Source of the DNA: Candidatus Fermentibacteraceae bacterium
Lineage (GTDB): Bacteria > Fermentibacterota > Fermentibacteria > Fermentibacterales > JCC-6
NCBI GenBank assembly: GCA_027067855.1
Contig: JAMOUX010000022.1
Coordinates: forward strand, 1 to 34,041
DNA: 34,041 bases
Reading direction: 5' to 3'
How positions within the stretch are numbered: position 1 is the stretch's first letter; the number at the start of each line of letters is the position of its first letter. The position numbers were made by a program, and so were the translations under genes. The notes under the pieces were generated by a model. The model searched no databases and was not told the DNA's origin. It was given only the letters and a program-made list of their open reading frames with translations. This document shows, piece by piece, positions 9,095 to 15,968 of the stretch.

Positions 9095-11290
9095 ATGAAA
9101 TTCTCTTCCAGGATCGTATTCGGCATCGCAGTGGTGGCGTTACTGGTGTTTTCGTTCTTTTTCAGAACGTGGTTCGCATCGCACGTACTCCCTCCGCCCA
9201 AGAGAATGCAGGCGGAAACTACGCAGGCCTACAGGTACGCCCTGGCATTTTCGGAGAACGGAACGATACCGTCGGTGGATTCCTTGGTGATGTACCCGGA
9301 CGGGTGGCCCACCGTACAGAATTCCATATTCGAGGAGTACCTGGCCGGGGGAATGCACAGGGTGCTGGGCGGAGATTTCAATACATTCATGAGAAGATTC
9401 TGCCTGGCATTTCCCCTGCTGGCCGCTTTTTTCCTTTATCTCTGGATGTCCGCCGCAGGCTATCGACCCGGGGATGCCGCCGTGGCTTCCGTACTCTATT
9501 CGGTGATGCTGCCGGCCATGCTGAGAGCGAGAGGGGGTTCTCTCTACAGGGAAACCGTTGCGTTCCCGCTTCTCATGGCCCTGGGATGGCTCGTGGAAGG
9601 CTTACTGGGAAAGGAACGTTCCGTGCGACGGGCCGCTGCGGCCGGGATCGTGCTGTTCATGGCCCTGGCGGCCTGGAAGGTTTCGGCATACCTGGTGTTC
9701 TTCCTGTTCGTCTACCTGCTATGGAGAAATTGGAGGCGGAACGACGTTCCGGCGTTCATCAGGTGGTGGTTGGCAGGGGCTCAATTAACTGCCTCGTTGT
9801 TGATTCCGCACATGAGACACGACGGTGCCGTTCTGAGCCCGGCTTCCGTAGCGGCTGCGGCCTTACTGCTCCCGCCCTTTAAGACATTGTGGTTCCCGCT
9901 GCTCTCAACCATCCTGGCCCTCGCCTCGGCTTTCCTGGGTAAAGAAGCGGGGGGGCATGTTTCGGCGGTAATACTGGCCAAGATTCGTTTCGCCTTCCGG
10001 CATCCCGAAGATCCGGGTATGCTCAATGAAGACGCGAGGCTTTTCTGGGTGCCCGGATACACCTCTCCCGGGCTTTCCCAGGTTTTACTTCTTTTCGGAA
10101 TTCCCGTATTGGCGGCGCTTCCAGGGCTCCCGGATTTCATCAAAACGAGGCGGCACACACTCATCTTCTGGTTCTTTCCCGTCGCACTGGCAGGTTATCT
10201 TTTCTTCGACAGGCTCATGATATTCCTGGCCGCCGCACTTGTTCCGGTCATAGCTCACACTTTTCGCAGAAAGTGGACAATACCTGTAATTGCTGCGGCT
10301 TTGCTTCTTCAGTCATCCTTCCCGTCAAAGTCAGCGGAATTCGTGGACTCCCTGGGATTTCATTTCGAGAATTCCTCCTCGCTCCTGGATGACCGGGAAC
10401 TGGATTCATTCCTCTCCTGGCTGAAGTCGGAAACGGAAGAAGATGAGGCCGTCCTGGCGTTCTGGCATCTATCCGGACTGATATCGGCTTATGCGGAGCG
10501 GCCGGTGGTGACTCACACCTTCTTCGAGAATTCCACCAACAGGAAAAATATCGTGCGCTTCGCCCGTGTAATGTTCATGCCCGAGGACAGCCTGGTATCT
10601 TTCATGAGGGAAAAGGATTGTGGATTAGTAGTCTACCAGGCGGATTTTCTTCTCGACGACAGCCCGACCGGATTGTCGTATCTGGCTGGTCTCACCCGGG
10701 TTCCGGAGAACGCAGCGGCGCTTTCCATGCATTTCCACCCGGAGAGACTCGACTCGCTGGACCTTGTATTTCAGGGACAATCCATCAGGGTGTTCACCCT
10801 GGATTGTCCGGTTCCTCCGAAGTTGCCCGCAGGATTCCTTTTCCGGGAAAGATACCGCCATTGCTACACGGATTACGACGGAGCGCGGGCAATGCTTTCC
10901 GACCCCAAGGGATGGTCCGGACGCCTGGCTGACATGGGTATTGAATCGAATGATCCGGACATGCTTTCGGGAGCCTTGCTCCTGGGCCTGCAGGGAGGGG
11001 GTCCGGCCGATGTTCTGAAATTCATGCTCGACGACCTGATACGTTTGTATATTCAAGGATGCTATTCCCTGGAGAATTTGGCCGAAGACATCCGGAATTA
11101 TACTTGGTACCAGGGTCCGGATACGGATCTTCTTCTCTTGCTTGCCAGGTTGCAGATTGCTGAAGGTGAAACGCAAAACGCCGTGAACGTATATGAGGAA
11201 ATTCTCGAGATCGACCCCGGAAACGCGAATGCGGCATTTGAGCTTAAGGTCATGAATTCATCCGCGGAGGAAAGGTTGACGAGGGAATGA
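9095..11290 (+). CDS. GT-C membrane protein resembling oligosaccharyltransferase STT3/AglB, with C-terminal TPR-like tail
   Basis: This is a 731-residue protein with about 10-12 hydrophobic helices in the first ~400 residues. The first outer loop has AYRYALAFSENGTIPSVDSL then MYPDGW, recalling the D-x-Y/W ... YPPG loop of STT3/AglB. A following helix has RGGSLYRETVAFPL, also STT3-like. The soluble part begins near 420, and AFWHLSGLISAYAERPVVT (about 455-473) sits where STT3 has WWDYG plus a nucleotide-independent acceptor site. The exact WWDYG motif is absent. The end (about 670-720) holds a TPR-like unit (AEGETQNAVNVYEEILEIDPGNA). It could be a divergent protein glycosyltransferase or another GT-C lipid-linked sugar transferase. 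The stop overlaps dapF (ATGA). The family call is by architecture and partial motifs only. Confidence 0.6.
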   Translation: MKFSSRIVFGIAVVALLVFSFFFRTWFASHVLPPPKRMQAETTQAYRYALAFSENGTIPSVDSLVMYPDGWPTVQNSIFEEYLAGGMHRVLGGDFNTFMRRFCLAFPLLAAFFLYLWMSAAGYRPGDAAVASVLYSVMLPAMLRARGGSLYRETVAFPLLMALGWLVEGLLGKERSVRRAAAAGIVLFMALAAWKVSAYLVFFLFVYLLWRNWRRNDVPAFIRWWLAGAQLTASLLIPHMRHDGAVLSPASVAAAALLLPPFKTLWFPLLSTILALASAFLGKEAGGHVSAVILAKIRFAFRHPEDPGMLNEDARLFWVPGYTSPGLSQVLLLFGIPVLAALPGLPDFIKTRRHTLIFWFFPVALAGYLFFDRLMIFLAAALVPVIAHTFRRKWTIPVIAAALLLQSSFPSKSAEFVDSLGFHFENSSSLLDDRELDSFLSWLKSETEEDEAVLAFWHLSGLISAYAERPVVTHTFFENSTNRKNIVRFARVMFMPEDSLVSFMREKDCGLVVYQADFLLDDSPTGLSYLAGLTRVPENAAALSMHFHPERLDSLDLVFQGQSIRVFTLDCPVPPKLPAGFLFRERYRHCYTDYDGARAMLSDPKGWSGRLADMGIESNDPDMLSGALLLGLQGGGPADVLKFMLDDLIRLYIQGCYSLENLAEDIRNYTWYQGPDTDLLLLLARLQIAEGETQNAVNVYEEILEIDPGNANAAFELKVMNSSAEERLTRE

Positions 11291-12096
11291 AACTCGATTT
11301 CCTCAAAATGAGTGGTGCCGGCAACGATTTCATATTGCTGGATAATCTGGACGGGGATCCTTTCGAGGTGCTCTCCATCGATATGGTAGCCACCTTGTGT
11401 GCCAGGGGTACATGGATAGGAGCGGACGGCCTCCTTGACATCAGGAGTGACGTCAGTCACGCCTTCAGGATGAAGTACTACAACAGCGATGGAAAACCCG
11501 CCGAGATGTGCGGAAACGGAGCGAGGTGCGCGGTCGTTTACGCCGTAATGGCCGGACTCGCCGACCGGGACGAGGACTTCCATTTCGAGAGCGATGCCGG
11601 GGTACACAGGGCCAGAGTCACCGGGCCGGAAGAGTCCAGGGTATGGATGACACCGCCGGAGGTCCGTTTCATGGCTGAAACGATGAGCGTGGGAAAGATT
11701 GAAACCGCCGTTTCCTTCCTGGACACCGGTGTTCCCCATGCCGTACTGGTAACCGGTGGTCCCGAGGATCCTCCTTTCGAGGAAACCGCCCGATTCCTCA
11801 GGTGGAATCGGCGCTTCGGTGTCGCCGGAACCAATGTAAACTACCTTTGGAAACAAGATGGAAAGTTTTTTATGAGGACATGGGAGAGAGGTGTCGAGGG
11901 AGAAACCCTGGCCTGCGGCACCGGCGCAGTGGCCTGTGCCGTATGCGCCGTAAAGCTCTTGGGCGAAAATTTTCCGGTGGAAATCACCACCAAGAGCGGA
12001 CGTACTCTCACCGTGGGAGCGGATGAGCATGGAACCTGGCTCCAGGGAGAGGCCAGACCCGTGTACCGAGGAACCCTTCATCGCTTACCCACGTGA
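11287..12096 (+). CDS. dapF: Diaminopimelate epimerase
   Basis: DapF interconverts LL- and meso-diaminopimelate without cofactor, feeding lysine and peptidoglycan synthesis. The 269-residue protein has the N-terminal signature MKLDFLKMSGAGNDFILLDN. The two catalytic cysteines are C75 (MCGNGARC) and C210 (ACGTGAVAC). The size is normal for the family. The ATG overlaps the stop of the preceding GT-C gene by 4 bases. It is followed by 52 bases and then tRNA-Gly. A meso-DAP supplier fits with ddl later in the window, pointing to a DAP-type peptidoglycan. Confidence 0.96.
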   Translation: MKLDFLKMSGAGNDFILLDNLDGDPFEVLSIDMVATLCARGTWIGADGLLDIRSDVSHAFRMKYYNSDGKPAEMCGNGARCAVVYAVMAGLADRDEDFHFESDAGVHRARVTGPEESRVWMTPPEVRFMAETMSVGKIETAVSFLDTGVPHAVLVTGGPEDPPFEETARFLRWNRRFGVAGTNVNYLWKQDGKFFMRTWERGVEGETLACGTGAVACAVCAVKLLGENFPVEITTKSGRTLTVGADEHGTWLQGEARPVYRGTLHRLPT

Positions 12097-12098
12097 AC

Positions 12099-12127
12099 TT
12101 GACGGAGGCCCGATGAAAGCCTATTCA
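12099..12127 (+). promoter_or_regulatory. Possible sigma70-type promoter for tRNA-Gly
   Basis: TTGACG at 12099-12104 is a near-consensus -35 box and lies exactly 17 bases before TATTCA (12122-12127), a weak -10 box. Initiation would fall near 12134, about 15 bases before the mature tRNA 5' end. The -35 box overlaps the GGAGG at 12104-12108 described for the downstream frame. The -10 match is poor, so this is tentative. Confidence 0.3.
12104..12115 (+). promoter_or_regulatory. Shine-Dalgarno and ATG upstream of the tRNA, in frame with the exported-protein gene
   Basis: GGAGG at 12104-12108 sits 4 bases before an ATG at 12113. From that ATG the frame stays open through the whole tRNA-Gly gene and into the exported protein that ends at 12805. 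The only clear ribosome binding site for that protein is therefore on the far side of the tRNA. It may be used on unprocessed read-through transcripts from dapF, or it may be a relic of an arrangement before the tRNA arrived. Confidence 0.4.
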
Positions 12128-12148
12128 TACCGCTACCCTCGTACCGGA

Positions 12149-12224
12149 GCGGGTATAACTCAGTTGGTAGAGTGTCAGCTTCCCAAGCTGAAGGTCGCGG
12201 GTTCGAGTCCCGTTACCCGCTCCA
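12149..12224 (+). tRNA. tRNA-Gly (anticodon CCC)
   Basis: The gene folds as a full cloverleaf: acceptor GCGGGTA (12149-12155) pairs with TACCCGC (12214-12220), the D-arm contains CTCAGTTGGTAGAG, and the anticodon stem TCAGC/GCTGA closes the loop TTCCCAA, giving anticodon CCC (reads GGG). The T-arm holds GGTTCGAGTCC. T is the discriminator at 12221 and CCA is encoded at 12222-12224. The mature 3' end is followed within 15 bases by the start of the next gene and no terminator is seen, so it is probably cut out of a longer transcript by RNases P and Z/E. Confidence 0.97.
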
Positions 12225-12238
12225 TTTTCCTTTTTGTG

Positions 12239-12805
12239 ATGATGCTTTTCATAATGTCCGCAGGAGCCAGGGCGTCGGAGTCGTACGATACCTGGGCGGC
12301 CGCTTCCGGCTCCGGTCGCTCCCTTCCGTCCGAATCGGCGGTACTGAGCGGAGATGTACTGGTAAAGAGTATAGAAAACGGAAACAGGATCGCTCTCGTA
12401 TCACTGGTTCGGCTGCTCGTATCCCAGGGAAGAATGCGGGAAGCTGTCGCGTGGTTTCAGGGCAGGGGTCTGGACATGCCGGTGACAAGGAGGGACCTGG
12501 GCATAGCTCTTTCCTGGTACGGAAGGTTCCGGCTTTACGAGGTGCTGGGAGAAGAAATCGACGTGCCCCCGGACCTGGAGGACGATGATTACGGCAAAAC
12601 CCTCGCCGCCATAGTGTCCATGGGGTGGATGGCGTGCACCGAAGACGGTCTCTTTCGACCGGACCTGCTGGTGGGCCCCGGCGAGTTGCAATTGCTCTCG
12701 GGGATATTTTTCCCCCGGTCCTGTGAATGGCATCGGGACTGGATAGGTATGAAGTCCCTGGACAGCCTTTTCGCAGAAGGCATACGTGCCGGTGTGACGA
12801 GGTGA
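12239..12805 (+). CDS. Exported protein with single SLH-like motif, function unknown
   Basis: From the ATG pair at 12239/12242 this is a 188-residue protein. The N-terminus is hydrophobic and ends in ARA-SES, a plausible signal-peptidase site, so it is probably exported. From the tRNA-proximal ATG the hydrophobic core is short and has no Shine-Dalgarno; including the preceding codons (IFLFV) makes a better signal peptide, and those codons are in frame with a start at 12113 on the other side of the tRNA. The middle is helical, TPR-like in rhythm. Residues in the GWMACTEDGLFRPDLLVGPG region resemble one S-layer-homology unit. The start is uncertain and the function unknown. Its stop is 2 bases before the next gene's ATG. 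Confidence 0.6.
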   Translation: MMLFIMSAGARASESYDTWAAASGSGRSLPSESAVLSGDVLVKSIENGNRIALVSLVRLLVSQGRMREAVAWFQGRGLDMPVTRRDLGIALSWYGRFRLYEVLGEEIDVPPDLEDDDYGKTLAAIVSMGWMACTEDGLFRPDLLVGPGELQLLSGIFFPRSCEWHRDWIGMKSLDSLFAEGIRAGVTR

Positions 12806-12807
12806 AA

Positions 12808-13443
12808 ATGGAACGTCCGGTGGACAGGGTACAGTTGGGTGATTTCCGGCGGAATCTCCTGGAGCGGATGCAGAACATAAATTTCAGGATTGCTCCGGGT
12901 CCGGCGGCGCTTACGTTAACCAGGTTCCTGGCCGGCATATTTTTACTGCTTCTGGTTCCCGGAAACGAAAAATCGGTCCTGATCTTCTGGGTGGTCATGT
13001 GGGGAGCGCTTTCCGATTACCTTGACGGCTGGGCGGCCCGAAGACTCGGCAAGAACAACTATCCCGGCAAGGTGATGGATTTCGTAGCGGACAAGCTCTT
13101 CATTTCCGTGGCCCTGGTCACCATTTCCTATAACCTGGGAACGTTGAACAATATCATGGCGCTGGTACTGGTTGGATATCACCTGTTGCTTCTGGCCGGA
13201 CTTTCCCTGATATCCTGGAGTATTGATTTTCCCGTGGTCACGATAACCACAGGGGAGAAATTGGCGGTTCTTTTCAGCTATATCCTTCTCGTAGTTTCCA
13301 GCGGCAAGGCCGCTTTTCCCGGTAAGCGGATCTTCATATCGCTTTACACGCCCGTTCTCATATTCGCCGCGTTGTCGGCGCTGACGGGTCTTATAAGCTA
13401 TTTCAGACTTTTGAGAAGAATTTTGAACAGGATATTGGAGTAG
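12808..13443 (+). CDS. CDP-alcohol phosphatidyltransferase (phosphatidylglycerophosphate synthase type)
   Basis: This is an integral membrane enzyme that joins a CDP-diacylglycerol phosphatidyl group to an alcohol. The 211-residue protein carries the complete family signature D-x2-DG-x2-AR-x8-G-x3-D-x3-D: D70, D73, G74, A77, R78, G87, D91 and D95. The rest is made of hydrophobic helices. Length and the LTLTRF start resemble PgsA, so the alcohol is most likely glycerol-3-phosphate, but inositol-phosphate or serine enzymes share the motif. The ATG at 12808 has GAGG a few bases upstream and follows the previous stop directly. A longer frame opening at 12727 would overlap the neighbour and was rejected. 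Confidence 0.88.
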   Translation: MERPVDRVQLGDFRRNLLERMQNINFRIAPGPAALTLTRFLAGIFLLLLVPGNEKSVLIFWVVMWGALSDYLDGWAARRLGKNNYPGKVMDFVADKLFISVALVTISYNLGTLNNIMALVLVGYHLLLLAGLSLISWSIDFPVVTITTGEKLAVLFSYILLVVSSGKAAFPGKRIFISLYTPVLIFAALSALTGLISYFRLLRRILNRILE

Positions 13444-13448
13444 GCGAA

Positions 13449-14126
13449 ATGCACTTTTTCCTATTGCTGGCCGCGGTCCTCTCCTCCGAAGGCTCCCGAC
13501 TCGAGATGGAAGGTCGATTCATCGATGCGGGGAGAACATACTTCGAAGAAAAAGATGTCGCGGGCGAAGTACGCATCGTATCGCGATTCATAGAGGAATC
13601 GCTCTATTCGGGAGATGCTTCCCACGCCTTCACATTGATGGCCGGCCTCGAAACCTTTCCCCTCGCCGAGGGCTGCATGGATTTCTGGTACGCAAGACTG
13701 GCCTGGAGCTGCGGATTGGCGCGATATGCCATAGAATCCCTCGAATCGATATCCGGCTCTCCCTGGCTGGAAGCCAGGGCCAGGGGGATGGCATCAGCTT
13801 ACAGGGGCCGCCACCGGGAGGCCCTGAATAGTTTCATCGAATCCTTGCTGCTCGCATCCTCCGTAAGACAAAAATTCTACTCCTGCCTGGACGTCTCTTT
13901 CGCCCTCCTTTCCCTTGGTCGTTACGACGAAGCTTGCGAGTTGGCTGCGAATCTCCAGCAGTCGTTCCCGGGTGAGGGACTTCCATTAATGGCCCGTGCA
14001 CTGGCCCTGCACGGCAAGGGTGAATTCTCCCGGGCCATGATGATGCTTCAGGATTTATCTACTTCCGCAGATTATTCCCAAATAACGAGAAACTACGCCA
14101 CCGCCCTTCTGGAGAACCTGGAATGA
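13449..14126 (+). CDS. Exported TPR-like protein, function unknown
   Basis: The 225-residue protein starts with a short hydrophobic stretch (MHFFLLLAAVLSS) that looks like a signal peptide. The remainder is a run of helix pairs with TPR-like spacing, e.g. GRFIDAGRTYFEEKD, YRGRHREALNSFIESLLL, LGRYDEACELAANLQQSFP and GKGEFSRAMMMLQDL. It is probably a periplasmic protein-interaction scaffold. GGAG lies about 8 bases upstream of the ATG. The stop overlaps the following glycosyltransferase-like gene (ATGA), which suggests that the two act together, perhaps in LPS or envelope assembly. No catalytic motif is seen. Confidence 0.7.
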   Translation: MHFFLLLAAVLSSEGSRLEMEGRFIDAGRTYFEEKDVAGEVRIVSRFIEESLYSGDASHAFTLMAGLETFPLAEGCMDFWYARLAWSCGLARYAIESLESISGSPWLEARARGMASAYRGRHREALNSFIESLLLASSVRQKFYSCLDVSFALLSLGRYDEACELAANLQQSFPGEGLPLMARALALHGKGEFSRAMMMLQDLSTSADYSQITRNYATALLENLE

Positions 14127-15037
14127 AAAATCCCCTGGCCCGTCTCCTGCGATTCGCAGGACTGTCGGGAAATCGAAAGGACCATTCCCTGGAATTCCCG
14201 GCGGATTTGAAGTCTCCGGGAAACATCATGGTATATTCCGGTCCCCTCGAAAGCGCCGTCTGGCCCGCGATACTGCTGGCGAACGCTTTGCAGACCACAT
14301 ACAAGGATGTGAGCATGACCGTGATTTGTCCTTTACGGGATGGAAAACTATTCAAAATGTTGCGACGGAAACCGGAAATTCTTTGTTATGACAACCGTCC
14401 AAAGGTTCCGAAAGAATTGTCGAAGCGGGAATCCCGTCCCGTTTCGTCGCTTCTCTTTTTCCCGTATTCCAGGATAGGTAAGGAAGAAGAACGCTTTCTT
14501 CGCCGGATTCCCTGCAAAATCAGGATAGCGCCGCTGGAGGCTCCGTCACCCCTGGTCAATATCAGGGTCAGGACGCGGACCGTGGAACTTCCCGGAATGC
14601 TGGAGGAAATGTGTGGTGCCCTGAGGCTGGCTTTCGACTCCGCATGGAAACCCGTGCTTCCCAGGAATATCGCCCTCGACGCCGATCACTTGGTGAGACG
14701 CGATGCGGGAAGGGGAGTTCCGTACATGGTGGTGTCGCCGCGGGTACCCGCATTGCTGAAGAAACTGGGCGCCGAGATACCACTCAGAAAGGTGGTTCTG
14801 GGGAAAAAGGGAACTTACGGTACCGTGGAAAGGGAATTGGCCGTGGCCCTGGTTGCAGGCTCCGAAGCCGTAGTTACGGACGATGCGACCTTATGGAGCG
14901 ATGCCTGCGCCCTGGGAAGGCCGGTGGTGGGCCTGGATTCGAAGAATACCTTCATGAAGTGGCGTTGGGCGGCCCCGGTCGAAAACATGGAAGAATTCGC
15001 GAAACAGTGCAGAGAACTGGCAGCAAGGAAGTGGTAG
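14123..15037 (+). CDS. Degenerate GT9 (heptosyltransferase-like) protein
   Basis: The 304-residue protein has the two-domain Rossmann pattern of family 9 glycosyltransferases, and its C-terminal VAGSEAVVTDDATLWSDACA (about 255-275) aligns with the sugar-nucleotide motif VGNDSGGVHLSAALG of its downstream neighbour. The usual N-terminal LGDAV motif is not recognisable (SGPLESAVWPAILLANAL instead) and the acceptor-side residues differ. It may be a catalytically altered GT9 protein, an accessory partner of the next gene, or an unusual sugar transferase. It lies in an ATGA overlap with the TPR-like gene before it, and the true GT9 gene follows after 7 bases. Confidence 0.6.
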   Translation: MKNPLARLLRFAGLSGNRKDHSLEFPADLKSPGNIMVYSGPLESAVWPAILLANALQTTYKDVSMTVICPLRDGKLFKMLRRKPEILCYDNRPKVPKELSKRESRPVSSLLFFPYSRIGKEEERFLRRIPCKIRIAPLEAPSPLVNIRVRTRTVELPGMLEEMCGALRLAFDSAWKPVLPRNIALDADHLVRRDAGRGVPYMVVSPRVPALLKKLGAEIPLRKVVLGKKGTYGTVERELAVALVAGSEAVVTDDATLWSDACALGRPVVGLDSKNTFMKWRWAAPVENMEEFAKQCRELAARKW

Positions 15038-15044
15038 AATAGCC

Positions 15045-15968
15045 TTGGTAATAAGGACTCCGAATTGGCTCGGAGACGCCGTAATGGCTCTGCCGGCCAT
15101 TTCGACCATCCTGCGATGCCGGGAGACCTCGCTATGGAGCCATGACAGGGTTGCCGGGCTTTTCCCCGTTTTTTTCCCGGATATCCATGTGTACGTGGGA
15201 AATCGACATCCCAACGGAATCGGTGACTCCCTGCTCCTGATGCCCGATTCTTTCCAATCCGCGTTTCAAGGTTTTCTTTCACGTTTTACCGAAATTATAG
15301 GTCTTCCCGGTGAATGCAGGAGGATTCTTCTTACGAAGGTCGTCAGGTACCGGGATGAGAGGAGTCGTCATCATTCCATGAAGTTCATGGAACTCGCCGC
15401 CGCGGTAGGCTGTCCCGGAAAAGCATCCATGCCCGAACCGCAGGTCGAACCGAAAGGGGAATCGCACCTGGCGATATTTCCGGGCGCCAGGTTCGGACCC
15501 GCGAAAAAATGGCCTTACTTCGGGCGGTTGGCGGAGTCGCTCTCGCTTGAAACCGGATTGCCGGTGGTGATGTACGGATCGAGAGATGAACGCGAAGAAC
15601 TCTCGTCGATGTTCCGGGGGGGATTCCCGATGACCATCGAGACCGGTCTGGACATTCCCGCCCTGGCTTCCAGGCTCCTTGCCGCCGTTTTGACGGTGGG
15701 AAACGATTCCGGAGGAGTTCACCTGTCAGCCGCCCTGGGAACCCCAACGATGGCGATATTCGGTTCCACCCGGCCGGCCTGGACTGCACCCATCGGAACA
15801 CATACCACCGTACTCGCTTCTTCTTTGAAGTGCTCTCCGTGTTTCAAGCGGGAATGCCCCGGGAATAATACCCGCTGCCTTCGGGAAATAACGGTGGAAA
15901 CCGTATTGAAAAGGGCCATGGAACTCATGAAAAAATGCGAAAGGGGCTCTGCGAACAATGGCGGTTGA
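15045..15968 (+). CDS. GT9 heptosyltransferase (WaaF/WaaC-like)
   Basis: This is a cytoplasmic glycosyltransferase likely to add heptose from an ADP-heptose donor to the LPS inner core. The 307-residue protein has the start VIRTPNWLGDAVMALPAI, the mid motif FPGARFGPAKKWP, the donor-binding motif VGNDSGGVHLSAALGTP (about 225-241) and the C-terminal CSPCFKRECP...CL cluster common in WaaF. The start is a TTG at 15045, chosen because the conserved core begins at residue 2. GmhB, encoded at 22497-23066, makes the heptose precursor, which supports a heptose donor. The exact acceptor cannot be read. The stop lies inside the polA start region (an 11-base overlap). Confidence 0.85.
   Translation: MVIRTPNWLGDAVMALPAISTILRCRETSLWSHDRVAGLFPVFFPDIHVYVGNRHPNGIGDSLLLMPDSFQSAFQGFLSRFTEIIGLPGECRRILLTKVVRYRDERSRHHSMKFMELAAAVGCPGKASMPEPQVEPKGESHLAIFPGARFGPAKKWPYFGRLAESLSLETGLPVVMYGSRDEREELSSMFRGGFPMTIETGLDIPALASRLLAAVLTVGNDSGGVHLSAALGTPTMAIFGSTRPAWTAPIGTHTTVLASSLKCSPCFKRECPGNNTRCLREITVETVLKRAMELMKKCERGSANNGG

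Noticed and set aside
11098-12081. Long minus-strand reading frame opposite dapF
   Set aside because: DapF on the plus strand has both catalytic cysteine motifs and normal length; the reverse frame has no family motif or ribosome site and reflects codon bias.
12149-12224. Peptide encoded by the tRNA gene as a real protein domain
   Set aside because: The translated segment (ITQLVEC ... GSSPVTR) is the familiar false peptide from reading a tRNA gene; only the frame continuity is of interest.
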